Shown: in pieces, positions 25,420-39,037 of the stretch
Layout: the number at the start of each line of letters is the position of its first letter
How positions within the stretch are numbered: position 1 is the stretch's first letter
Origin: Cichorium intybus
Taxonomy: Eukaryota; Streptophyta; Magnoliopsida; Asterales; Asteraceae
Assembly (NCBI GenBank): GCA_023525715.1
Contig: JAKNSD010000080.1
Span: forward strand, 605,501-669,500
Direction of reading: 5' to 3'
Length of the DNA stretch: 64,000 nt
Notes under the pieces: model-generated
Database searches by the model: none
Told to the model about the DNA's origin: nothing
The model's input: only the letters and a program-made list of their open reading frames with translations
Position numbers and translations under genes: made by a program

Positions 25420-26601
25420 CTTTTTTTTCCATTTTTTTTTATTTTTGTTAATACCTTTTTAATTTATATTAATAATATTAATAATAAAAATAATCCCAAA
25501 CCCACTACGCCCCTCCACTGTACCCTCCTCTTCTCCCACCCGCTCACTCTTCGACTGTGTTGCTTCTTGACGCCATCACCATTATTTCCGATTAGAATTT
25601 CCCCTTCTTACAACCATTCCTTTAAGACTTTCCACAAAATAAAAATTGGTATCTGTGTGAACTTCTGAGGATTGAAAACATAGGAAGTTTCCAAAAGCCT
25701 CTCATTTGTAGATGCAAACACATATACATATACACACACTAATAATCTACAACTTATAAACACGCACAATAGAGAAAAATTAAGACATGCAATGCATGGC
25801 TGAAACTCAAACAAACAGCACACACAACAAAATCAAAACTAAAGCATTAAAAAAAATCAAAAGCAAACCTTTACTTCCTGCGTTTTTTTAATTGAGCCGA
25901 CATTTCGTTTAGACATCAAAATCAAAATTATATAGATATCAAAATCAAAAATGTAAAACTGAGGTAATAAATGCTAGGTATTAAATCATCAAATATTGGG
26001 GATGAATTATAGTGGTTTTAGGTAGGTGACCAAATTCGACAGGATTTGTTGATTACGAAACACGATGCTGCAGATTGTGACGAATTCAGTCTAGATAAGA
26101 GAATTAGACGACATTCTTTGGAGTACATCGAATCAGACCGAGACTGAACCCTACCAGGAGTGATAGATCCGGAAGAGAAGCAGGAGTGAGGAATGAGCAA
26201 CGTTAAAACTGTAAATGGCATTGGTGACCTTGGTTGCTTGTAACCGGTAGTCGTTGAATGTGTGTGAGGCAGAGAAAGATTGAGATTTTTTGTGAGGTAG
26301 CGCGTTTGATGAATACCAAGGTGGTAAAGATAGATAGAGAGAGAGGGGGAGGAAAGACCAGTTGTGGGAGGGAGGGGTGGGAGGTGGTTTTCTTTTATTT
26401 TAAATATAAATAAAAAAGGCATAAACATAAATATAAAAAATGGGAAAAAGAAGTTAAAAGGGCAAAACAGTATTTTTCAACTTTTTCAGGACCAAAAGCA
26501 CAAAAGGTTATTGATTTTGGACCAATGGTGCAAGTTGAAAACTTTTTGGACCATATCCACAGTTTTTTGCAAACCACAGGAACCAAATTTGCAGTTTACT
26601 C

Positions 26602-27736
26602 AAAGATCGGCTATATAAACAAATAAGTAATACCCCATTTTAAGAGTTTTCTTGAAAAGAAAAAGGTATCTTATGCAATTAATATTGATAATAATCTATG
26701 AAATTATATATTATCAGATGTGTTATAGATCCGAAGAGAGTGGTATATGCAGAAGTGTTATTGTTGTGTTACATGGTTCGGATGGGAGTCTAGGACGTAC
26801 AAGAGCGGCTGCCAATTAAAAGAAGGGGAACGTAGGGTGTTTATCAATCTCATGCACTAGACATTACAAAGGGTACAACTGGATCTTGATAATATGTTTT
26901 TATTGTAGGGTAACAGTTGGAAATGGATCGGGGAAACAGTGCTAGGGAAAAGGACTTCGACAGGTGGACAATCTACACAACTTAATCACGGCCAAAGAAA
27001 ACGACAAGAAGAAAAGCACAATAAAAAAAAGACAAGGACTTAAGTGGTTCACTTGATCTAGACTGATCAAGCTATGTCCACCGTAGGAACTAAAAGATTA
27101 TATATTTCTGAGTTTAAATGCTAAACAATCTATACAAATATTTATTGCGGTCTTTCTCTCTCTCTTTTTGGCTCACGCTCTTCACATTCTCATAGTTACA
27201 ACCGAGATCGCTACTTATATCGTGCAAGATGATCTTCTGAGATGATGGCAAATCTCTAGCTTCTTGCTTTCTACAATAGGCCAGCTGATGTGATAAGTCA
27301 TGAAACATGATGGCAGAACAACTCTCTAACAGCAACGGACTTGGAACTTGTGCCAAAGGGACACTTCAGTTTTGAAGTAACTTCGTCATTTTATCAACAT
27401 ATTTACTCTCCACATCCAACTCATGTGAAATCTCTACTGCAAAATCCGGACCGAAGCAATAATGCCTCCTCGGTCCTGCTGACTGCGGTTCGGACCGAAT
27501 TGTTGATCTCCTAAAGTAGTATGAGAAAATGGGTTGAATTCCCCGGACTCATGATACTACTTTACATCTGACGATCACACTCCAGTCACCCAATCCAGAG
27601 CGAAGAACATTCCTCGGACGAGGACACTGATCCACTAGAAGCGCAACCCTTCTAACCGCACTAGCTATCTCACCCTGATTCCTCGTTGCTTCAGACAGCT
27701 GACCTTCTCGGTTTGCATTAGACTCCACATACATGA
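26602..27736 (-). other. spacer and probable LTR of the decayed Copia, unit I
   Basis: On the minus strand this begins just after AAGTGGGAGAT (polypurine-like) with TGTCATGTATG, which is LTR-like. A possible far end is the TGTTATTGTTGTG at about 26757. No target duplication could be confirmed. No gene is recognised. Confidence 0.35.
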
Positions 27737-30375
27737 CAATCTCCCACTTGGAGATTAATCAGAACTTGATTCTTCTGTCTACCAAAGTGTACCAATGAGG
27801 CTCTCCTCCCTAGTTCCTTGTCTTTGCCTACTTTTGCGGAAGACCAGTTGAAGTCATACATAATTTTAACTTCTCTGTTGGGACCACCTTGGTGAACATA
27901 TCTGCAGGGTTCTTCGCTCCAAGGATTTTCTTCAAGATAAGAGTATCATTTGTAATCAGTTCTCGAATAAAATGATACCTCATCTTGATGTGTTTCGTCT
28001 TGCTGTGAAACACCGGTTTCTTCACAATGTGTATGGCACTCTAGTTATCAGAATACATCACGCAATCATACTTATCGAAGCGCAACTCTGATAGGAAGTT
28101 TTTCAACCAAACAAACTCCTTACTAGCTTCTCCAGAGCCATATAATCGGCCTCTGTGGTTGAAAGAGCAACACTATTATGTAGCATTGACATCCAACTAT
28201 TTGCGGTTCCTCCAATTGTGAACACATAACTGGTAGTGCTCTTGCCTGTATCCGTACAAGCCCTCAAGTCAGTATCAACATAACCTTTCAGGGCACCTGA
28301 GGTTCCTTTCAAGTAGCGAAGCAGCCACTTAACTCCTTCCCAATGCTCCATCCCTGGATTTGACATGAATATACTGACTACTTCCACTACATGAGCGACG
28401 TCTTGTTTTGTGCATACCATCGCATACATCAAGCTACCTACTGCGGATGCAGAGGGGATCTTGGCCATTGCTGCCTTGTTTCCTTTGTTCTTTGGGGATT
28501 GCTTTTTTCAGAGTCACATACTTTTAGGCTTCGCATCAGACATACTGAACTTCTCAAAAACTTTTTGGATGTACTTCTCCTGAGAAAGTTTTAGCACTCC
28601 TGATGCTCTATTCCGCATGATGCTTAAACATAATATCTGCCTAGCTGTGCCTAACTCATTCATCTCGAACGCTCTAGCCAACAACTTCTTCAACTTGTTG
28701 ATCTCCTGAATGTCGGACCCCGCTACCAACATATCATTAACATAAAGCATAAGGATGATATACGAGGAATGGGACTTCTTCAGATAGCAGCGGTGGTTGC
28801 TCTCACATTGGTTGTATTCTTTCCTCCTCATCAAGCTATAAAACTTCAAGTAACACTGTCTTGGAGCTTGCTTCAATCTATATAGGCATTTCTTCAACTT
28901 GCACACCAGGTTTTCTTTGCCAGCAACTTGAAAACCTTCTCGTTGTGCCATATAGATATCTTCATCAAGGTCTCCATGACGGAACGTAGTCTTCACATCA
29001 AGTTGTTCAAGATGAAGATCTTCGGATGCCACGATATCGAGGAAGATTCTGATTGTCATCATCTTCACAACCAAAGAGAAATTATATTGTAGTCAACTCC
29101 CTCCTTATGTTGGAAACCCTTCACCACCAATCTATACTTGTATCTCTTGCTTCCATCAGCTTCTTCCTTGACCCTAAATATCCATATGTTAGTCGATGCC
29201 TTCTTCATCGCTGGTAACTTGACAATAGACCAAGTCTCGTTCTTGTCAAGTGAGCATAACTCATCATCCGTGACCTTCTTCCATTTCGTATATTCTTTCA
29301 TCCTCAAGGCCTTTGGATAAGTTTATGGCTTTCTGTTTTCAGTCAGCAACAGATTCGTCAATGTTGGGTATCGAACCGGATGTCTTCTCTCCCGAGTGGA
29401 CCGACGAAGGATGCTTTCAGCTGCAACACCTGATCCTTCATCTTCGTCGTCCGATGAATCGTTGTCCGAGGCTTAACTGCACTCGACTCACTCCCACTCA
29501 AACAGGAGTTTCCAGATGTCTCTGAGCTCCTACTACTTTCAGTCACTCCGCCTTCTCCTGCAGTACTAAAACGCGCTAGTCGGTCGTTATCTAGAACATT
29601 AACCTTTATTTGATTTTTCTTTGGCTCGGATCTTTTGCTTCGATCTGAAGAATCTATGAGTTTATCCTTATATAAAGCACCTTCATTGAATGTCATATCC
29701 CAGCTTTGTACAACCTTATGATTTTTGCTATCCCAGAAGCGGTACCCCATGTCATTTAATTTATACCCTATAAAGAAACATTTCTTCGCCTTCGCCTCTA
29801 GGTTATCCTTCGCACTATCCTTGAATTTAACACATGATACACAACCGCAGACTCTCAAATGATTGAAGGATGTCTCACAACCTCACCATTCCTCTTTTGG
29901 AATATTGAACCCTATGGGGACCAATGGTCCTCTATTGATTAAGTACGCTGCTGCGTGACGACATCTTCTCGGAACATTTTTGGCAACCCTGCATGTAATC
30001 TCATGCTCTTCGCCCTTACAATAAATGTTATCTTCAACATCTGAATCACATGCTCAGCGCAGTAATCAACGAATTGCGACTGATGTACTCGCCTCTATTA
30101 TCTGACTTCAGGCACTTGACCTTGAGGTTGATTTCAACCTCTACAACAGTCTTCCACTTCTTTAAGGTTTCGAAACCTTCAGATTTATTCTTTAAAAAAT
30201 AAATCCACACATTTCTTATTGAATCGTCAATGAAAGTGACGTAGTACCTGGAACCTCCTACTCATGAAACCGAAATTAGGCCAAACACGTCTGAATGAAC
30301 AAGTTCCAAATTCTGTTGTTTCGAAACTTGTCCCACCTTAGCAAAAGTGACCTTCTTCTGCTTTCCATAGATAAA
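27737..30375 (-). pseudogene. decayed Copia pol, unit I copy
   Basis: Broken frames encode the integrase C-terminus and linker (29358-29858, KKCFFIGYKLNDMGYRFW), RT (28514-29307, with a shift near 29070) and RNase H (28103-28468, then 27828-28025 with KNPADMFTK). The RT motif is YVND, a lost catalytic aspartate. The upstream part (gag, protease, most of integrase) is absent. Matches the unit II copy almost base for base. Confidence 0.87.
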
Positions 30376-30488
30376 ACCTTATTATCCAATAGCTAGAGTA
30401 AGTAAGGGTCGAACCGTGGAGTTCGTGGTTGACACTGTTGTATCGATAACAAAACCGTACTATAGTGTCACTCTATAGCAGGCATATT

Positions 30489-31017
<529 letters not shown>

Positions 31018-31634
31018 ACGTTATTAGTTATATTTTATTATGTCATTTTTGATTTTTTTTAGTTTACCTTGTATTCTAACTTTAGTTTTTCTAAGGGAAA
31101 TTTCATATTGAAATAATACTTTTTAAGAAAATTAAATTATTTGTTTAACTAAACAAGGGCTAATAACATAAATATTACTGTAGTTTAGCCAAAATCCGGT
31201 TTAAGCACTATATTTTTTTGTTCTATAAAACCACTCATACTTTCAAATATAAATCATAAAAACCACTCATATTTTCAAAAATATCCATTATGACCACTAT
31301 AACAAATAAAAGTTATGATTATATGTCGTCAACTCGGAAAACTCCTTAGCCCCATCACATTCAAAATTTAGTGGCTTTACGTGGACACTTTATGCACTCA
31401 CAACGTGGCCGAAAACTGCATTTATGAAGACAAAATTCACATGTAGGCAATCTTATGTATAATTTTCACTGCAACAGGGTTCCAATATTTTGCTGCAAAC
31501 GTCGATATGTAACTTTTCACATAATATTGCGATGAAAATAATATTTAAAAGTTATAAATAAAACAAATATTGGTCATTATAGAATTCTTTGAAAGTATGA
31601 GTGACTTTTATTAAACAAAAAAAAAATAGCGATT
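31018..31634. other. AT-rich spacer, unit I
   Basis: No gene recognised. Homologous to about 18632-19230 of unit 0. Ends in CGATT, the left target duplicate of the solo LTR. Confidence 0.5.
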
Positions 31635-34600
31635 TGTCACACCCCCAAACCGTAATGGCGGAATTGTTCGAGGATGGATGACTTCATGAACAATATCATA
31701 ACAAAGTTGAATAATAGTGATTCCAAGCAAAACAACCATCATTAAATAATTGCAAATGTTACATCGTTTAAAAGTTGCATGTTTCAAATACAATTACAAA
31801 TGATATCAAAATAAACAAAAACGACGTCGTAACGTCCCTTCGAATAGCGCTGAGGTTTACCTTATCAATTTCCTGATAATACAAGTAATTTGAAAGAGTG
31901 TCAACAATTAAGTTGGTGAGTTCATAAGATTTTGCGTAAGAAAAGTCCTTTATTTGTAAACGATAGTATTGAAAACCAAGAAAATCCAGTATTTTCTCAT
32001 AAAAATGTCCAAGTCTTTAAATCCCAAAGACTAAAATGTAATATGTAAACTGTAGTGTAAATTTCTTAGAATTGTATGTTTCCACGTAAACAATTTATAA
32101 AAATATTAAGTTGATTATTTTCACCATGTGAGATACCCTATAACCATACTGTGACTAGTTGGCCTGCTGCGACGTTCTTCAGGCGTCAGAATGTTAGATA
32201 TTTGGACACCTCAGACCTGCCGGTCTAGCTGTAGCTAGCAGCTCAGGTACGGGGTTGTCAAGCCCGTATAGATCTATACTCAAATATCGTGCTCTCTTAC
32301 CGAGACTCTGGTTATAAAATTCAGGACTTATAGTAGGTACTTATAAAAGTACTGTGAAGATTCATCTCACAAAATGTATGTATTCCAAATCAACTTGTTT
32401 ACGTAAGATTTGTATGTAAAAACTCTTGTAATCGTCAATTATCATTTTTCCCATGATAATATAGTAATGTTTATAATTATATAATTTTATATAATTATTT
32501 TTGTTATTATAACCTTATGTTCCTAAACTATTCCAATAATAGTCTATTTTTAGTGTTCCGTCGTAATAACTATATTTTACGAATAATAACGAAATAACTT
32601 ATTCAAATGATTATAAATATCATCTTTTAAGATATTTTTCACAAAAATGAGGTAATAACTTGGTATAACCATTTTGCTAGAAAGTGATATTTCCGGTTAC
32701 AAAAACGTAGTTTTTGTTAGTTTTCGTTTTTATGACGTTTATGTCAAAACTCTAGTGTTTTACACACTTTATTTATAGTCTTGCATCTTTTACACAAACA
32801 TAGTATGTCATAATATTCACAATACATGGATCTAACCATTTCCCATGTCAAGATCATTTGTACACAACTTCTAGTTTTCATATTTATAACATTTTTATCC
32901 AAGATCTAGCATTTTTACACATTTTATTTATAGTTTGGAAACTTTTACCCAAACATAATATGTCATAATGTTTATCATACATAGAACTAACCATTTTTCA
33001 TATCAAAAGCATTTTTACACAACAACTAGTTTTATAAACTTGTGTAAATCATCATTTTTAGCATTTAAACATATGTAAACTTGGATAAAAACATTAATAG
33101 CATTTAAACTTGTATTCTCCTCCAAAAAGGTTTGAAAAGATGAAAATGAGGGGTATGAACTCACCCTTGTAGTGTGTTTGGCTTAATAACTAGGTAGTTC
33201 TTGAAAGATCGGTGGTAGGAACGAAGATCCAAGCCTTGGAGCTCGGAGGACCCTTGGACAATGCTATTACCCAAAGGTTTTTCATAGATGTTAGTGTGTG
33301 TAAATGGTGTAAAACTTGTGTAATATAGATTAGAATCACAAGAGAAGCTAACTTACCAAGCTTGGAATGTTTTGCACTAAAAATGATGGATGATGAGGGT
33401 GGCCGGCGGTGGTTTATGGTGGTGCAAGGTGGTGGCGGGTTGGAAGAGAGGGAGAGAGGGAGAGAGCCGAGAGGAGAAAGAGAGAGATGTAGGAGAAGTG
33501 TGTGTTAGTTCCTTTCAAATGAGATGCATTATAGTTTAATATCTAGTTTGATTTTTATGCATTTGTTTATTCCTAGCTCCATTATGCCCTAGACTATGCA
33601 GTTATCTCGGCCATAAACCTTATAGCGGTCACCTAGCGAGATTTGATTTAGCGTTTATTGCGGTGGTATAGCGGGGGTTTTTTTTGTTACTTTTAGACTA
33701 TTAATACTACGTAGAATTAATATCACAAAAAGTTGCATAAAAATGTCACATAAAACATAGATAGTATTCTAATATGAAAAGATAGTATTCTAATATGAAA
33801 AGTGTCAACGTGTCAAACATAAATCTAATCGCAATCCATGGGTTCGGCATCCGAGTCAACATCATTTAATGCATTCACATCTTCCAAAAAGTAAATCTCG
33901 GCAAATCTCGGACATTATCTCGGCAAATCTCGGCGAGATTCTCGCTGGCGAGATTACTGAGCGAGATTTTGATTTTTATCTCGGCCTAAGCCCGAGAAAC
34001 GCTATCTCGGCGCTATCTCCCGAGATTGACTGCATAGGCCCTAGATTTTGAATAGTAACCCATGGATTGCATGGGGGCTGGTGGTGTAGCCGGGGGGTGG
34101 GGTAGGAGGGGTGGGTGGGTTTGTTTTTATAAAAATAGCATCCTACTTATATAAAATGTGGGATTTGTATAAAATCGTAAGTCGTTTTAGCGAAATTTTA
34201 TGAGTTTTTGACGAAACAAAGTTCTAAATAATTATTTTGTATAAAAACATTGTCAAACATTTATTTTGATTGATGTATAACTCGTTGGATGTTAAAATAC
34301 GCGTTTAAGCGCAGTATTCTTCCGATTTCGCGATTTTTGGCATTTTACCGGAAATCGAATTTGGCTTTGAAATTAAATACTAGATATTATTACGTTCCAT
34401 ATTATATGAATTGTTATTTCATATTTGATGTTTAAGGCACCACATTTTGTATTTTGAGTCCAAACCCTGTGTATATTTATCCGTTCACAGCGATTTAATG
34501 GTTGTAACTTTCACATTCGAACTCCGTTTTCGACGTTCTATATATCCACCGGTTCGTATTTACGAGTAGATCGTTTTATGAATATTATTATTCTCAAAAT

Positions 34601-34804
34601 AATAATTGTACAATTATCGACAGTAATTTATTGTCCGTATTTTCGATGTTTACTTGATAATTGTTTTGAATTAGCATACGTAGTATTATAATATTTGATA
34701 ATTCATAGCAAAAGTTATGGAAAATAACTTTTCAACACATGGATTAACGTACGCTTCGTTTGACTACAGTTGACTTTTATTGACCAAAATTTACAATTGT
34801 CACA
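31635..34804. mobile_element. solo LTR, 3.2 kb, unit I
   Basis: Begins TGTCACACCCCC and ends TTGTCACA, with the 5-bp duplication CGATT on both sides (31630-31634, 34805-34809); unit 0 supplies the empty site. There is no internal coding region. TG...CA ends, a 5-bp duplication and the TGTCACACCCC start fit a long LTR of a Ty3/Gypsy element; the exact lineage is a guess. Without the nested MITE it is about 2.7 kb. Confidence 0.8.
33594..34037. mobile_element. hAT-like MITE nested in the solo LTR, unit I
   Basis: Begins CTATGCAGTTATCTCGG and ends CCGAGATTGACTGCATAG, with the 8-bp duplication GCCCTAGA (33586-33593, 34038-34045). Many copies of ATCTCGGC / GCGAGAT crowd the interior near both ends. 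An 8-bp duplication suits the hAT superfamily, and a MULE-type MITE is the alternative. Confidence 0.72.
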
Positions 34805-35987
34805 CGATTAAACTGAAATTTTAATCAAATTATAATGGTTTTAATTATGTTATTAACCTATTAAAAGATAATGAGAAATAATGAGTGACCATTTCATTAT
34901 TGAACGGATGATGTAAGTAAAGGTCCCTGTAAGTAAATGACTAAGTGCTAAAATGGGAAGGAAAAAAATAAGATGCGTGAGATGACCCAACGTATGCCAT
35001 ATGTTTCAAAGTTGATGTTGTAGGATCAAATTGTGTTTCAAAGTTGATGTTGTAGGATCAAATCCTATTAAAATCATTTTTAATATGAAAACTAAAAGTA
35101 GAAAATACAACATTTAACTTTTATTTTTTTAGGAATTGAACCTAGAACCTATACATTTATTTTGTTTTTAGTCAAGTTTACAAAATTCGGGTTTTTGAAC
35201 CTTCAAATTATTTGCTTTAAATGTTGTGTTTCAATTTCTCGCGAAAGAATATATATACTCCTCCTAAATTATTCGTGAATTTTAGTATTTGTGCAAATTT
35301 GCAGGTAAAATTAGCAAGGCTTTTCTGTGATATTTGTGTAGGAAAAAGTAACAAAGCAATTTCTCAAGCCTTTCTAGCGACCTTGGTCATGTGTAGCAAT
35401 TCTCAAGCCTTTTTAGTGACTTAGTGGTCGGTTTGTGATAAACGGGGAAAAATTTTGTCACATGGTAAATAAATCCATTTGAAATTTAAACACTCAATTC
35501 AAATAATTGCAAAATCACTCAAGTCTGATCGCTCAATGTTAAAAGTGACAGTCACGACTTGTCAGGCCATCAACTGAGTTGGAAGCAGTCTCAACCCTAA
35601 TTGGAGCTGGTCCTCGGGCTTATACCAACCTGTCTTTGTTGTAACAAAATTTATGAAAATCCATTGGACCCGTTTGTAATTGTCCAAGGTCGTATAAAAC
35701 CATGTTTTCTAGGCATAGACCCTCAGGCTTAGGTACATCTACGCACCTCGACTCAAAATTTGAAACACAAACCTTCAAAGTCTAGAACCAATGCGTAAAA
35801 TATTATAAATTAAACAACATCCAACATACGTAAATGGTACTCAAAATCATCGACAAAACAAAATGGTACTTGGTTTAACATTTTTTATTGGTTTAAAAAG
35901 CGGCACCTTACTGTTAAACATAATCCTATATATGAAAATAAAAAGTGCTTTAGAAGATACCTGATATTCACTACCATGCTTTGGTAA
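34805..35987. other. spacer and 3' flank of HSP70 copy 3
   Basis: AT-rich; no gene recognised. It includes the doubled 31-bp repeat. The part from about 35790 matches the 3' flanks of copies 2 and 4 and lacks the extra segment seen after copies 1 and 5. Confidence 0.5.
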
Positions 35988-38406
35988 CTAAAATTCTTCC
36001 ATGCATGTAGACTCCAAATGAACCTTCATGCGCTGAATCTCATCAACAGATGCAGCTCGGTTGTGCTCCAGCCAGTTGGTCGTCTCAGCAATTGCATTCT
36101 CCATTTTCCTCGAGCTTTTACTATCCACCATATTTTTTATCTTATTCTTCATGTTGTATATGCAATCCTCCAATGTATTCAATGCATCAGCTTTCTTTTT
36201 GTATTCTTGGTCCGCCCGTTTGTACTTCCCAGCATCCTTTACCATCTTCTTAATTTCTTTCTTGGATAGCCTGCCATTTTCATTGGTAATGGTAAGTTTC
36301 TTTGTCTTACCCGTTGACAATATCTCCACCGTGACTGTGAGGATACCATTAGCATCTATATGAAAGCTCTCTTCGAGAGTTGCAACTCCTTTTGGAGCCG
36401 GTGGTATTCCAGAAATTGTGAGTTTCCCCAACAAATGGTTATCTGTAGATCTGGCTCTTTCACCTTGATGCACAAAGACGTTTACCGAAGATTGGTTGTC
36501 ATAAACTGTAAAATAAGTTTTGGATTTCTTCGTAGGTATTGAGGTGTTCCTTGGGATCACAACATCAAATACTTCTCCTTTTATTCCTACACCAAGGGAC
36601 AAAGGAGTGACATCCAATAATAACAAATCTCGACAACTCCTATGACTGTTACTGCTTAACTTCTCAGCCATCACAGCTGCACCGTACGCAACAGCCTCAT
36701 CGGGGTTTAGACTTTTGCATAACTCCTTCCTGCCAAAAACTTCCTGCAACATGCTCTGTACCTTCGGTATTCTAGTCGACCCACCAACAAGAATAACCTC
36801 GTTTACACACGATTTCTCCATATTTGCATCATTTAAACACGTCTCCAAAGTCTCCATACACTTATGGAAGAATTCCATATTCAGCTCTTCGAATTTGGCT
36901 CGACTAAATTTCATAGAAAAATCAATCCCCTCGTGCAAACAATCTAGTTCGATTGAAGTCTGAGTATTGCAAGAGAGAATCCGCTTTGCTTTCTCACAAG
37001 CACATCTCAATCTCCCCAATGCTCTTTTGTTACCCGTCAAGTCCTTATTCCATCTCCTCTTGAATTCCCGAGCACAGTGATCCACCATGCGGTTATCAAA
37101 ATCTTGACCTCCCAAATGAGTGTCACCAGCAACCGCTTTCACCTCAAACGTTTCCCCTTCCGCGATTGTCAAAATAGAGACATCAAAAGTGCCACCACCA
37201 AGATCAAAGACAAGCACATTGATCTTGCCATTAATATCAGACTTATTGTCTAGACCATAAGCGATTGCTGCTGCGGTAGGCTCATTGATCATGCGAATGA
37301 CATTAAGTCCAGCAATAGTGCCAGCATCCTTTGTTGCTTGACGTTGTGAGTCGTTAAAGTAAGCTGGGACCGTTATCACGGAATTTTTCACGGGTTTTCC
37401 GAGGTATGCCTCGGCAGTTTCTTTCATCTTGCCAAGAATCATCGATGAAATTTCTTCAGCTAAAAATTCCTTTTCTTGACCTTTGTAGGAGACAACAATC
37501 TTTGGTGTGTCGGTAGGACCTTCTATGACCTTAAAAGGCCACAACTTCATGTCTTCCTGCACTTTGGAATCACTGTATCTCCTTCCAATCAATCTCTTAG
37601 CATCTGAATACCCACAGTTAGTTAAGCAGGCCAATACCCAAGTGAGATGGTGAAACGGTGAAAACCAACTATATCAGTAAAGAATTTAATACCATAAAGC
37701 AGCTCTAGGAGTGTATTTCTTGGTTGAGGTTTAAAAGACAAAGCAATATGTACGCAAACATTTAAACATCAAGTAGAGATATACCAGTTCCCGCAAAACC
37801 TTGGCTCACACGTCATAGTAAATTAATGTATCGAGGCTTTCCACTATTCCCAAGGAAAAAAGCAGTCATGGTATATTTAATTTGTTGTTTAGTCAGTTTT
37901 TCATCACACTCATGCAGAGCTAAACCGAAAAATCCCTAAAACTTAAAACCCTAAACTGGAGCAATTGCAGTAATCTTGCTTAAAAGATTAGTTTAACAAA
38001 AAGTATATATCAAAGAGTTCACTAGATTTAAATCTAGTTCACATTGCAGAAATTTCATTCTGGAACAATATTCTAAAAGATCGAACTAACGTTCTGACGG
38101 CTCTAATCTTCTTATGATTCTTTCTGCTTAGAAGTTTCTTAGGCTTTAAAAGAATAACAGCATCAAAACAAACTTGAAAAAAAGGTTACCAAATATAGTG
38201 TTAGCAGGGTTCATGGTCACTTGGTTCTTGGCGCCATCGCCGATGAGACGTTCTGCATCAGCAAAAGCAACGCAGGACGGTGTGGTCCTGTTGCCTTGAT
38301 CATTAGGAATAATTTCGATGCGATCATGTTTCCAAACAGCGACACATGAGTACGTTGTTCCGAGGTCGATGCCGATCGCCGGTGCGTCGTTTCCTCTGCC
38401 GTCCAT
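35988..38406 (-). CDS. HSP70 copy 3 (type A), intact mosaic
   Basis: Exon 1 38190-38406, intron 37604-38189, exon 2 35988-37603; 610 residues, ending CMEEF without EEVD. All three HSP70 signatures are present. The 3' part (below about 36326) matches copy 4, and the 5' part (above about 36512) and the promoter match copy 2, so this gene looks like the product of a crossover. It differs from copy 2 in a patch at about 36831-37152. One of those changes is HLGGQDFD in place of HLGGEDFD (residue 239), a position conserved in HSP70 ATPase domains. Copy 5 shares the patch. The frame is intact, but whether the E-to-Q protein is a normal ATPase is uncertain. Confidence 0.93.
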
Positions 38407-38660
38407 TGCAGTCAGAATTCAAAATCAAGTAATCTTTTGTTTTCACTGTTCACCGTAATTTATATTTATAACAGGGTCAATTTTATTAAAAAAAACTTTT
38501 AGCATTTTTTATTTTTCTAGTATAGACCTAAATTTTAATTTTTTTTTTTTTAAGATCATACGTTGGTATCTTTCCACAATTTTATCATTTCCAAGTTAAT
38601 TCCCGTTTGGTTTTTTTCCTTCACAAAATATCGAATTGTTAGGTCTTTTTTTAAAGAAAA
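38407..38660 (-). promoter_or_regulatory. 5' flank of HSP70 copy 3
   Basis: Essentially identical to the copy 2 flank with the same TATAAATATAAA box. It is cut at 38660 by the Helitron, so everything further upstream in copy 2 lies 4.6 kb away here. Confidence 0.4.
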
Positions 38661-38690
38661 CTAGTGGGACCCCGTGCTCCGCACGGGTCC
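38661..38690 (-). other. Helitron 3' hairpin terminus
   Basis: On the plus strand, CTAG at 38661-38664 is followed by a stem of GGACCCCGTGC (38667-38677) pairing with GCACGGGTCC (38681-38690) around a TCC loop with one bulged C. Such a hairpin next to CTAG is the Helitron 3' end. Confidence 0.82.
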
Positions 38691-39037
38691 GCACGATATC
38701 CACACCAAAGCAGCATATTGTTTCCGGTTCCAAAATACAATGCTATAGTTGGAAAGATTTTTCAAATTCCATAACTTAATAAGAAAAATGCTGCAATAAA
38801 AAGAAATGAAAGTAGCTTCTTATTACAGCAATGTACTTTCAAAGATCTATCCAAATACAAACCAAATTTCACATAAATCTAGATTTACTAAAGCATAATT
38901 AATGTCCTAATAAGAAAAAGAAGATGATAATTGAATTTACATTGCTATTTCTTGAATTTATCCCATTTTTATGGATTCTTCATTTAGAAATAATAACAAA
39001 TTTATTAAAGTCAATTAATAGAAAAATTAACACCAAC

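Larger units (their letters stand above)
23175..26601. mobile_element. Mutator-like element (outer), complete, unit I
   Basis: Flanked by the 9-bp duplication AAAGATCGG (23166-23174 and 26602-26610). Terminal inverted repeats begin GAGGAAACGACAAATTT at left and, reverse-complemented, GAGTAAACTGCAAATTTGG at right. They extend, with a MITE interrupting the left one, to about 140 bp. No transposase is present. It ends about 355 bp from the start codon of HSP70 copy 2. Confidence 0.85.

Noticed and set aside
33869..34051. 60-codon frame in the hAT-like MITE
   Set aside because: Produced by the repeated ATCTCGGC words; no independent evidence of coding.
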